From Aquila chrysaetos chrysaetos (taxonomy: Eukaryota > Chordata > Aves > Accipitriformes > Accipitridae), in the NCBI RefSeq assembly GCF_900496995.4, contig NC_044009.1, positions 52,578,505 to 52,642,504 of the forward strand: a stretch of DNA of 64,000 nt. The letters are read 5' to 3'. The position numbers were made by a program, and so were the translations under genes. Of this stretch, positions 1-10,220 are shown piece after piece. The notes under the pieces were generated by a model. That model was not told the DNA's origin. It did no database searches and saw only the letters and a program-made list of their open reading frames with translations. Positions within the stretch are counted from its first letter, which is position 1. Every line of letters starts with the position of its first letter.

Positions 1-626
1 TCTCACCTTGCAAGGGGTCCTTAGGCGAGAGGCACCAGGCCACGTGTGGGCTGAGGTTGAAAATTCTGCAATTTTATTACAGAACCAGGAGTTTGCCGTG
101 CCTCAGATTTACGGTGTTGGAAAAAGCTGTGGCTTCTGGCAAAGGTTAATCAAAATGTATTATACTACTTGAAGTGTTCACTATAATTAATAAAGAATGC
201 CTAATGAATCTAGCTCTCGAAAAGTGTTCGAGCATGCAGTGTGCTCCTTGCAAGTCAGATTACAGGAATGATTGTGTTATCTGCAAGACCATGGAGTGAT
301 GCAAATTAAAAAGTTGGAAATGCTTTGTAATGACTGAAACATCTATATTAGGAGTTTTCCCTCTTCCTGTATTATCTTAAAATTCTGCTTTTTCTAATGT
401 TTCTACAGCACTAAGGGGTAAAGAAAGGGGAAGAGTTTTGGTTAAATTTCTCACCAATGTCTCAGCTGATAGATGGCTTAGTAAAATTTATTTTGATGTA
501 ATGACAAAGTCCATAGCCTATTTGTTTCCCAGAGAACAGTCAGATCTGTTCTTTGTCTTTCCCTTAAATGTAGCTGTAAATGAGTGATCACACGGCTGAG
601 ATTTCTGCTCAGCCGAGGGAATTGGA
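1..626. other. Intergenic, downstream of RPRM
   Basis: No gene recognised. On the minus strand this lies about 1.4-2 kb past the RPRM stop codon. Minus-strand AATAAA hexamers occur at 487-492 and 74-79. Either could serve as a distal polyadenylation signal if RPRM has a long 3'UTR, but nothing in the sequence proves use. The rest is ordinary mixed-composition DNA. Confidence 0.4.
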
Positions 627-974
627 CTACATTGAGATACTCTGTTTTGTCTCATTTTCTACCAAAAGTTTATCTGCAGTCAAGTGGCTGTTCTCAGGCT
701 CCAGCTTTATTTCATCCCCTTCTAGCTCAGGTGCATTTTGTAAATGCCGAGTTTCACCTTGTCTATCAAAATGGAAACTTCTGATAACATCTCCTAAAGA
801 CGTCTGTAATGATTCGATGGCTTGGCCATCTTCACACCAGCTCAGGATAAACTGAGGGAAAACCAAGCAGTCCCCATGGCTTCTCCGGAAAACTTTCTGA
901 TTCTTACCAGCATTAAAAATATTGACAATTAACGCTCTTCCTGCAGGACTTTGGCTGTCATGAGAGTTATTTTC
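627..974 (-). other. Exon-like open frame of unknown identity, no ATG start
   Basis: The minus-strand frame is open for 115 codons between a TGA at 975-977 and a TAG at 627-629. Its only ATG is the last codon, so it cannot be a free-standing gene; if coding, it is a terminal exon or a broken remnant. The translation has mixed, protein-like composition: a hydrophobic start (GRALIVNIF), an aromatic middle and an acidic, Leu-rich end. Acceptor-like (TCCTGCAG) and donor-like (GTAAGA near 902-907, GTGAAA near 752-757) strings lie inside it. It lies about 1 kb past the RPRM stop on the same strand and could simply be distal 3'UTR. I do not recognise the family. A loose likeness to a ubiquitin-like or doublecortin-type fold is too weak to assign. 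Frames of this length also arise by chance in the window. Confidence 0.2.
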
Positions 975-977
975 TCA

Positions 978-1539
978 CAGGTGGGTTGCTTGAGCCTTTT
1001 TGCCCCCATCCCGCTGCTGTGGTCCCTGGCAAGCATTTATGCTGGTTCCACTCCTCCTACAGCAAATGTAGATACATCGATTTATCACTAGCAACCAGTG
1101 CAAGCCCCTGGGGATACGATAAACAGCTATGCAAACCTCTCACAGAAAGATGCTCTGTTATCGCCATAGAGGAGATGGATGCAGAAAAAAAGAAATAAAA
1201 TCCCGTGCAAGCATTATTTTTTCCCTCCCTTACATGTGACCGTAAGAAGTCACCTGTTGGCGAGGCTTCCCGGTGGGTTAATAAAAAGTATGTGTAGTGG
1301 TTTTCCAGGGTCAAACCCGGACAGAAGGGGATACAAGCGGGGTGTAGCGGGTTATTTCCCTGGCCAAAGCTGGAACCCAAGGGGCAGGAGCGGGGTCCCT
1401 GCATGTCCCCTGGGCACATCCCACCCTGCTCCAGCGCACCCAGGGAAGCGGGTACCGCGTTCACCCAGCCTTGTGCAACCCGGGGGGGGGGGGGCTCGAA
1501 AAGCGGTCTAAATGGGAAGTTTTAGCCCAGCTGCAAGGC
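978..1539. other. Presumed 3' flank or distal 3'UTR of RPRM
   Basis: No coding region recognised. AT-richer sequence at 1060-1290 gives way to GC-rich sequence with a G13 run at 1482-1494. Plus-strand AATAAA strings near 1195 and 1280 are in the wrong orientation for RPRM. Several GATA-like strings (TTATCAC, GATAAAC) occur at 1080-1130, but their significance is unknown. Confidence 0.35.
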
Positions 1540-1625
1540 AAAAACCTGCAAGGACGGGCCACGGGGCGTTTGCTTCATCCCCAGCTCCGCGGGATGGAGC
1601 GTCCTTCTCCGGTGAAGCCCGGCCG

Positions 1626-1638
1626 CCCCCCCCCCCCC
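1626..1638. repeat. C13 homopolymer
   Basis: An uninterrupted run of 13 C on the plus strand, which reads as a G run in a minus-strand transcript. It lies just beyond the candidate polyadenylation hexamer at 1679-1684 and could act as a G-rich downstream element. Its length is likely to vary between individuals or reads. Confidence 0.8.
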
Positions 1639-1678
1639 ATTCCGGCGGGACCCCGGGACTTCAAGGCGCGAGGCATTT

Positions 1679-1684
1679 TTTATT
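1679..1684 (-). terminator. Candidate proximal polyadenylation signal for RPRM
   Basis: The minus strand reads AATAAA here, about 320 nt after the RPRM stop codon, followed by a G-rich stretch (the C13 run at 1626-1638). The hexamer is embedded next to a T15 run (1683-1697 on plus), so it may be an accident of an A-rich tract. Alternative hexamers lie at 706-711 and 487-492. The true 3' end needs transcript data. Confidence 0.3.
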
Positions 1685-1860
1685 TTTTTTTTTTTTTACC
1701 GCGAAGGAAATAAGAAAGCCCAGACCTGTTGCCATCAGAGCACGTTTTACTTCGGCACCCCGCGGGTCGGGACGGGCGGCTCCGGGGGCGGCCCACGCCG
1801 GGAGCCCCCCCGCACGTCTCACCCGCCTCCGGAGTCTCGGGGTTCGTTTGCTGTTGGTTG

Positions 1861-1897
1861 TTTTTTTTTTTTTTAAGGAGAGGAAAAAAAAAAAAAA
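1861..1897 (-). repeat. T14/A14 inverted repeat (hairpin) in presumed RPRM 3'UTR
   Basis: The plus strand reads T14 (1861-1874), a nine-base spacer AAGGAGAGG, then A14 (1884-1897). In a minus-strand transcript this becomes U14, a pyrimidine loop and A14: a perfect 14-bp A-U stem with a 9-nt loop, about 100 nt beyond the stop codon. More U/A-rich sequence flanks it on the 5' side of the transcript. It could affect mRNA stability or be a slippage-prone simple repeat. Confidence 0.7.
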
Positions 1898-2000
1898 CAA
1901 AAAACAAGAAAAAAAGGTCTGTCTAAAGGAGGAACGGCCGTCGTGCGGGCAGAGGCCGGAGCGGACGGCGGCTTCCCCCGGCGCCGGGCCGTCGGGGCGG

Positions 2001-2867
<867 letters not shown>

Positions 2868-2877
2868 TCAGTGGGTT

Positions 2878-3078
2878 TTGGGCGGGGGCTTTTGGCAAAC
2901 AACGGGTTTTGGGGATGGGGCTTTTGGCAAACGGGTTTCGGGCGGGGGCTTTTGGCAAACAACGGGTTTCAGGGATGGGGCTTTTGGCAAACGGGTTTCG
3001 GGCGGGGGCTTTTGGCAAACAACGGGTTTCAGGGATGGGGCTTTTGGCAAACGGGTCTCAGGGATGGGGCTTTTGCGA
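2878..3078. repeat. 60-bp minisatellite, about 3.3 copies
   Basis: A 60-bp unit begins at about 2881, 2941 and 3001, with a partial copy from 3061. Each unit is two related half-units of about 30 bp sharing GGGGCTTTTGGCAAAC; one half has an extra AAC before GGGTTT. Copies two and three are nearly identical, which implies recent expansion. Looser relatives of the motif (GGGAGxGGGGTTT) extend out to about 2700 and 3260, so this may be the core of an older G-rich satellite. It lies 0.5-0.7 kb upstream of RPRM. Confidence 0.9.
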
Positions 3079-4671
3079 AGGGAGCAAGCTCGGAGGGGCG
3101 GATTGCTAGGGAGCGGGGTCTTGGGAGTGTTTCTAGGGGAACAGACTTTCAGAGATCACATTTTGGGGGAGCAGGATCCTCCAAGTGGGTTTTTTAAAGG
3201 AGCACGTTTCCAGGGAGTGGGGTTTGTGGAGTGGTTTTTGGGAAACCTCTTTTGGAAGAGGAGGTTTCTGCAGCGAGGGGGTGCAGTGCCGCTCCCTGGG
3301 GCTGTAGAAGGAGCCAGCCCAGCCCTTGGGGGATCTGTGGGCTCAGCTGGTTGAACCTCACCCTCCCCAAACACCCCCTCCCCGGTCTGTTTTAATTGAA
3401 GGTGCAAGCCACTCCACGGCCCAGAGAGTTTTTTCGGAGCCGTGCCTCCCCCCGTGCTGCTGGAGGCCATGGTGCCCAGGAGAGGTGACAACAGGAGCGG
3501 TGGCATCCCAGCGTGACTCTGGGGCTGCACTCAGCGGGGGTACGCGGGCTGGGGACCTCTGCACCCCACTGCCCAGCCATGGGGACGCACCTGAGCACCC
3601 CGAGGACCAAAGCTGCTTCCCCAGAGGCACCCGAGTGCCCGGGGACGGTGGTGGTGGGGTGTCGTGCCCCCCTCAGCAGTTGTTCAGGGGAGGGCCCAGC
3701 CCTGACGCTGCTGGTGGGACCACTTTCCCCATCTGCGGTTTGGGGGATAAATGGAGGGTGGCAGCAGCTCCCAACCATGGTTTGGGTGTGCGTCTGTCCG
3801 TGCCGGGGCGGTGATGGGCAGGACGGTCACTCCGGTGCCTCCGGCCGAGCGATGACTTGGGATATTTCCAACCGGAGGATGTGGATGCAGGCACAGCTCG
3901 GAGCTGCGAGCGAGCGGCAGGCAGCTGCTGCCGTCATTAACCCTGCCCTCTCTTTGCTTGAATGGAGATTTAATTATCACAAAGAGTCAGAGGAATCTGC
4001 GTGCTGGGGGCTGCGAGCAAACGCTGCCCACAGCAGGGTGGGGGGCGATGGCCGTGCAGCACCTTACACTATCCAGGGCTGGTCCTCATGGGAATAAAGT
4101 AGTTGGGGAGGCTGAGGCCAGGCAGGGAGAAACGATGTTTTCTGAATCCCTTGCAGCTAATTTGTCTTAGTCTGGCGGCTATTTCATTAAGTGACACCAT
4201 CATCCAGAGCCCAGATGTAACCCCTTACCCAGGTCCTGGTCTTGAGGCACCCCGTTCCTTGGGCGCAGGGCTTTGGGGGTGGCAGTCCTCACGCGGGGTC
4301 CCCTCCCTGCAGAGCCCAGCGTGGCTGGCGTAGCCTTCTGCCGAGAGCAGCCCACCTACGAGGCTGTGCTGGATGAGCTTTGCTGCCTTATCAGATGGGA
4401 CACGACGGGAACATTTTGTTTTTACTGTTGGAGGAAGAAGATAGTATTAATTCTAATTAGCAACGGGAGTGCTGGCAGTTACTTTAGCCAGAGGAAAATC
4501 CTGGAAGAGAGATTCAAACTCCGCATGACTCCTCTTTGCAGCGCGTGGTTTCTCTGCCTTCTCGACTTGCTGTGCAAAGCAGCTGGCGGTAGCGGCAAGC
4601 ATCTGGGTCAGGGTCTGCCCCTTGCGCTCCTGTCCATTTACCAGCTCTTGGCACCTCTCGGCAAGAGTTAG
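3079..4671. other. Intergenic GC-rich stretch
   Basis: No gene recognised. The first 200 bp carry decayed relatives of the adjacent minisatellite. From 3300 to 4350 the sequence is GC-rich with scattered CpG. Near 4380-4460 it includes CTTATCAGATGG, a GATA/E-box-like string, and a TAATTAG homeodomain-like string, which could mark a regulatory element. The open frames here have no recognisable domains. Confidence 0.4.
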
Positions 4672-4732
4672 GGAAATGGATCCCATCCCTAAGTTATGTC
4701 AGGAAAGTGGATCCCATCCCTAAGTTATGTCA
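4672..4732. repeat. 30-bp tandem duplication
   Basis: Two adjacent copies (4672-4701 and 4702-4732) differ only near the left end (GGAAATGGATCC against GGAAAGTGGATCC). The shared part includes TCCCATCCCTAAGTTATG. The near-identity suggests a recent local duplication. Confidence 0.9.
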
Positions 4733-5966
4733 GGGAAGTCCTGCATACGCTTTCAGCTATGAAAAGCTGGTGGCCAAGAGTAAGGAGAGCTGGATCCACG
4801 TGCCCAGTCATGCTCTCTGGATCGCTAGCAAGTTTTCTGTGGATTAATCATTTGCAAACCCTAAATTTAAAGCACTTTGGAAATGTTTCATAGTGCCCCG
4901 AGGCGGCAGCAGCATTAGACCCATCTTAAAGACCGGGACATGGCAGCATAATGGTAGTGGTTGTGTCAAAGCATAGAAAAGAGAGAAACTGTGGAGAGCA
5001 CGATCTCTGTTCACGTACATGGTGACTTTTAACATTGAGATTTCATCTTTATTAGTTTTCTGTGATAAGGAAACAATATAAAGAGTGAGCCTTGGCTTGA
5101 GCAGGCAAAACTGCATGTTTTTCATACCTCCCCACTGCAGTGTAACAGCAGGATGGAGGCAAGATGCGCAATTTAACCTCTTAAACTCCCTGCCATTGTT
5201 TTTGTTGGTTTCATCCTTATGATTTGCAAACTGGAATCGGATTAGCCTTGAAGAGTAAAGTGTATTTCATCCTGCCCAGTGAAAAAAGTTGCTAAAAGCT
5301 TTGGGGATACAGAGTTCAGCCTGTGCAGTCTCAGGTGGATGTGGAGTACTTCCATGTAAAGGCTCAGGGAAGGGATGGCTCTTCTCCCCTCCTCCAGGTT
5401 TGTAGATAATTGGAGGCAGGAAGAAATAGCAGGTGCTTTAAAGAGTGTTTTGTGGAGCAACGAGATGGAAAACAATGTTCTCATTTACAATGTTTTGATG
5501 TGGAAAAAAACATCTAGGAAAAGAAGGGGGAGAAAACCACACCTCTTTTTGGCAGTGCTCTGTACAAAGGGACAGATTTGGTCCAGGATCACCTGTAAGA
5601 AGGGACACGGTTCTGACCTGTGGTGCTTGGGGCTGGAGGAGGCGGTGGAGTCCAGCACCCCGGGTGGGATTTGTGTGATCTGTGTGGCAGCCCGAGAGAA
5701 ACCAGCCCCCCCCCCCCCCGGGCGATGTTTGTGCTCTTCTCCGCTCCGGCAAGGTGCCGTTGCCCACGGAGGGCACTACCGACCCGGTGCCCCTCACGCC
5801 CTGAGCCGGGGAGCCGGGGCATCTCCGTCCACCCAGAGCATCGGTGCTCACCCGCGGGGCCGTTACACCTTCTCGGGGCACAGCAGGTTTGGGGGGACCG
5901 GGGCTGTGGTGGGGGGGTTCTAGGGGCACCCCAGGCTCAACTGTGGGGCAGCCCCCAGCCTTGCGG
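4733..5966. other. Intergenic
   Basis: No gene recognised. 4733-5560 is of average composition. 5620-5960 is GC-rich with a C14 run at 5706-5719. Open frames across the GC-rich part are overlapping in several phases and show no domain, so they are treated as chance. Confidence 0.4.
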
Positions 5967-6237
5967 GCGATTGATAGGACGAGGGGTAATGGCTTTGAAC
6001 TGGAAGAGGGCAGGTTTAGATTGGGTGTAAGGAAGAAGTTCTTCGCTGTGAGGAGCAACTGGGACAGGTTTCCCGGAGAGGCTGCGGATGCCCCATCCCT
6101 GGAATATGTTCAGGTTGGATGGGGCTTTGAGCAACCTGGTCTAGTGGAAGGTGTCCCTGCCCATGGCGGTGGGGCTGGAAGTAGATAATCCTAAAAGTCC
6201 CCTTCCAACCCAACCCATCCTAGGCTTCTCCGATGCC
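5967..6237 (+). mobile_element. CR1 LINE, 3' end fragment
   Basis: Plus-strand match to the 3' end of a Chicken Repeat 1 non-LTR retrotransposon. It carries the stretch reading GATGCCCCATCCCTGG, then GGATGGGGCTTTGAGCAACC, TCTAGTGGAAGGTGTCCC and a CCTTCCAACCCAACCCAT tail. The first part includes decayed remnants of the C-terminus of the element's reverse-transcriptase ORF. It is 5'-truncated, as most CR1 copies are, and dead. It is more diverged than the copy at 37465. Confidence 0.93.
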
Positions 6238-6329
6238 ATGGTTCGGGTCGGGGATGGAAGCGGGCTAGGGATGGGGATAGGGACGCGTGTTTTGGATCCG
6301 TCGGGTGGGCAGCAGCTTTCCCTCAGGAG

Positions 6330-6910
6330 TGAGGGATCCAGCCCGGCCGAGGAGTCCTGCGGGGCTCCACCTGAACCCCAGCACCCACGGAGCTGCCCGG
6401 CCAGCGGCAGGACCCTCGGCGAGGCCGGCTCTTGCTCTGCCCGCACCCGCCTCAGGAGCCGGAGGGGGGGTGCCCCGAAAACGCAGCCCAGGCCTCGTCG
6501 CTGCCCCTGCGAGCCCCGACCGCTGGGGCTGGCCCCGAACTGGGCGTCAGACTGACTAAGGGCTCCGTCCTTCCTCATCGTCGCCGCCCCCCCGGAGGAG
6601 CGGTGAGCGGCCGTTGAGCTTCAGCGCCGGCCGGGCTGAGGGAAAAGGCGGCGCCGCCATTACAGGTCGCGCAGTGACACCTAGTGTGAGCGGGAGGGCG
6701 GCGCGGCGGGGACGGCGGTGGGCACGGGCAGACGGACACGGGCAGACGGACACGGGCAGACCGACACGGGCAGACCGACACGGGCAGCCGGACGGGACCG
6801 CTCCGTGCAGCCCCTGTCTCCCGCCATTTCTCCTGTACAAGGGCGAAGTCCGATTTCTAGCCTGAGGGGAGCGCCTACCTCGGGCTTGACGGGCGACCGC
6901 CAAAACTCCC
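6330..6910. promoter_or_regulatory. Second CpG-rich block, candidate promoter
   Basis: A distinct CpG-dense region about 4 kb upstream of RPRM. It contains GC-rich palindromic sequence (GGCGGCGCCGCC at about 6647-6658), two CCGCCAT motifs of the YY1 type (6654-6660 and 6821-6827) and a 14-bp tandem repeat. CpG islands in bird genomes usually mark promoters, so this could start a non-coding transcript or act as a distal RPRM element. No protein-coding exon recognised. The edges are approximate. Confidence 0.5.
6723..6792. repeat. 14-bp tandem repeat, 5 copies
   Basis: Five head-to-tail copies of CACGGGCAGACGGA, with A-to-C changes (CAGACCGA, CAGCCGGA) in the later units. CpG-rich, and inside the second CpG island. 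Each unit carries CACGGG, but I assign no factor. Confidence 0.9.
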
Positions 6911-9900
6911 CTCACCTTCGTTTCCTCTCAGCTTCCCGGCACTGACCGAACAAGGCGTGATACTGGACTTAAAGCTAACACAGGAGAAAAAAAAAAACAA
7001 ACACAAACCTCACCGGAGAGGGCAAATGCAGGTGGCCTCTTCAACACCGTGATGTTTGAGGGGAGCACGAGGTGAAGTGGGGAGTCACCGTCAAGTTTAA
7101 CTCGCTCAGCCGGAGGGTTACAGAAAGTCCTCGTAGCCACGCAGGTTGTGAGGAGAGGTGTCCCCGGCCACGCATGGGGTTTTACTTCTCGCCTTTTCCC
7201 TTGGCATCAACAGCTCTCCCGAGGTGCTGGCAGGCGGCGGAGGGTGAGGGCTCGGCCATGCCCCGTAGGGCAACGTGAGGTGAAGTGAGCTGACATTGAT
7301 GCTCTGAGCCTAACAGATGAGTTTCAGGAGAGACGGTGGCTGTCTTGTCTTCTTCTGTTCTTGTTTCATGCACTTCATCTTCAGATGCATCCTTACTCGG
7401 GATCTTGGTTGTGATGACTGTTGTGTGACCGTGACATTTTATTCTCTGGCTGCCGAGACGTTCTTGCTGCAGCCCAGCTGGTGGGGGGGTCTCCCACTGA
7501 GTGGGGTGCAGCCGATACCAACGCTGCATTTTTGTCATCACTCGACACTCATGAAAGTTTCCCCGAGCTTGTGACACAGCCAGCACCAAGATCTCCCGAG
7601 ACGAGCGCCTGCGAATAGCCCCTACATACCGGTCCTCGAGGTGCCAATGCAGCGCAGGGTGCCTTCTCGTCCCTGGGTAATTAATGTAGGTGTGCATCCT
7701 GCTTTTTGCGGGTAACACCGAGGAACCACCAAGTGCAATCCCAAAGGGCTGCCCGGGCCCCTCCGCAGCCGTGGGTATTCATATCATTCCTTATCTCCCA
7801 CTCCCAGAAAGAGCAAGCTTTTCCATGCCTGACAGTGCATATCAGTGCTAACCTCCCGGGGTGAGCGGCACAAGAACCCCCCCCCAAGGAGGCTCACAGC
7901 GTGGCTCTTCTTCAGGAGTTTCCAGGAGGGGAAAAATACTTAATTTGTTCTGATGCTTCTTTGGAGAGTCAGCGCAGGGAAGTGATGGGGGAGGCAGGGG
8001 CACTCCTGCGTGGGGCTGTCGTTGGCAGAGGCACCGGTTCTGCCCGGCTCTGCAGGGAGGGATGCTGGAGGAGAGGCAGCTGCTCCTCTGCAGAAGGGAG
8101 CTCCGGCTCAGCCGGGGACAGGGGTCCTTCTGCATCCCCAGCTTGGGGACCACTGAGGGCTACCAAGGAGCCCAGCCTGTTTTCCAGGTCATAGTAGGCT
8201 TAGGGTACACCGGCACAGCTGAGATTCTCAGTTAGGTGGGTTAAATATCACCATGGCTTCCCCCACACCAAAAAAACACTTTGGAGGTCGGTCACTATCC
8301 AGGCTAGCAGGTTGTGTTTATCTTGGTCTACCTCTGTACAGCTGGGACTTGACTTGAGAAAACCACATGCTTATGGATACTGGAGGTAGTATATGCCTTG
8401 TTTGTTAGCATAAAGCTTTAGGATAGGGGAAGAGAAGATTTGAGGCCATGTGGGGGAGAAGGCAGGAGGGACTTGGGGACAGTCCTGTATCCTGCCCAAA
8501 GACCATGGTTCAATGGAGCTGAAAAAATCACAGGACAGTTTGGATGTTAAATGTTGTATGTGTAATCCAGTTGAAACCTCCCTGAAGTAAATGGGAGACT
8601 CTAGTTTCTGCCCGGTATTTTGGAGAAGGTTCTCAGTCCTTTCCTCTTGCTGCAAGAATTCTCATGCAAACATGTGATCCAAAGCTTGTTGTAAAAAAAA
8701 TATATTTTGTGCTGTAGACAGTCCTGCTTTTATCTGGGCCATTTTCCTCTGTAGGTGCTGATCAGAGCTGCAGTCACCTGGGTTAATCATTTGTTTGTAA
8801 GCTGTCGAACACTATGGGGGGGGGGGGGGGTTAGTTCTCCCTCCCTGGATATAACGTTGTTTCACAGTGCTTGCTGTGGGATGCTTTGGTCCCCACTCAC
8901 CGCAATACCTAAGGACACCTAATGCACTTGTGATAATCATCTGCTGTAGGAAACTTAGCTTCGCGAGCCCTCCTCACTCCCTTTCTGCCCACCCTGTGCC
9001 TCACTGGGTTTCATAACTCCAATTACCACCATTTCGAAAAATCTATTTTAAAAATAGATGAAAAATAAAATTTAATGCTTTTGTGATTGTGATAAGCAGG
9101 GTGCAATTTGGTACTTAAGAGAAACTTGCCTTGGCTCCCACAGGGAGCATCAGTAGGAGGGAGGAAAGGTGGGAAAATGGCCAGGTACCTGCCTGGAGCC
9201 TGCTCGCAACCAGCATGCTTCACCTCAGGAATTACAGTGCCTAATAAATGCTTGGGGATCTCCCCAGGGAAATTTTAGAAAACTACAGGTTTGGGTTTTT
9301 TTGCCCCCCCCCCCCCCCCCCCCTCCAAATTTTCACTTTGCTTATTATCTTAATTTGTTCTATTTTGATCAAGGCAATGAAAACAAGATTCAATCTTTTA
9401 AACTACTTTATCAGAGGAAGTGAGAAATTGTGTATTTATAAAACATGCCAGTCAACGGATGTATGAAACACACTCTGTTCCATTCCGGGTGTATTCCACT
9501 GGTAATTAGCTATAAATACACTCTCATTTGGTGACTGATTTTAAGTATATTTATTCTACTTAGATGTGGAAAAATTTTCATGTTGATCAGCTCCCCTGAG
9601 GCCTTCATCAGGCGAGCTTAATAAAGAGAACAGACAGGTGCCTTTTATGAGCTTTTTTTTTAATTTTAGGAAAGGCTTGTAACAGTACCTCTTTCATCCC
9701 GGTCTCCAGCTGGGAACCCATGCCGTCAGCAGAGCTAATATCTCACAACAGGATCCTCCGGGCTTCGGAGTATAAATATTCACAATTTCGTTCTCCACCA
9801 TTTTGTTATAAAAAGTGCAATAACCGATAATGAAAGCGTGGAAAATAATCCCATAAATTTGCAGGGTTTGATTCAGTTTGCAGTGAGGATGATACAAACA

Positions 9901-9950
9901 GGGGTACGACTGTTGAAAGAAAATGGAGGTACACTGATGCCAGACCAATG
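6911..9950. other. Intergenic with long G and C homopolymers
   Basis: No gene recognised. Notable simple sequence is a G15 run at 8816-8830 and a C20 run at 9304-9323. Composition falls from GC-rich to average. Open frames here overlap in several phases with no conserved motif. Confidence 0.4.
9304..9323. repeat. C20 homopolymer
   Basis: An uninterrupted run of 20 C, the longest homopolymer in the window. It is likely to be length-variable and error-prone in sequencing. Confidence 0.95.
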
Positions 9951-10220
9951 TAGAATAGGATAGAGAGTAGAGTTTTTTCAGTTGGAAGGGACCTACAACG
10001 ATCATCTCATCCAACTACCTGATCAGTTCAGGGCTGACCAAAAGTTAAAGCATGTTGTTAAGGGTATTGCCCAAATGCCCCTTAAACACTGACAGGCTTG
10101 GGGCATCGACCACCTCTCCAGGAAGCCTGTTCCAGTGTTTGACCACCCTCTCGGTACAGAAATGCTTCCCACTGTCCAGGCTGAACCTCCCCGGCGCAGC
10201 TTTGAACCATTCCCACGGGT
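9951..10220 (-). mobile_element. CR1 LINE, 3' end fragment (minus strand)
   Basis: On the minus strand this reads as the last part of the CR1 reverse-transcriptase ORF followed by its short 3'UTR. The ORF part translates to recognisable family strings (GKHFCTERVVKHWNRLPGE, then DAPSLSVFKG). The UTR contains GTAGGTCCCTTCCAACTG and ends in a degenerate TCTATCCTATTCT tail at about 9951-9970. The tail type differs from the copies at 5967 and 37465, so it belongs to a different CR1 subfamily. The element is 5'-truncated near 10220. The long minus-strand frame running out to 10566 is an accidental read-through into flanking DNA. Confidence 0.92.

Noticed and set aside
5375..6188. Open frames of 110-206 codons on both strands
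   Set aside because: They overlap in many phases in GC-rich DNA, and part of them reads through the CR1 fragment.
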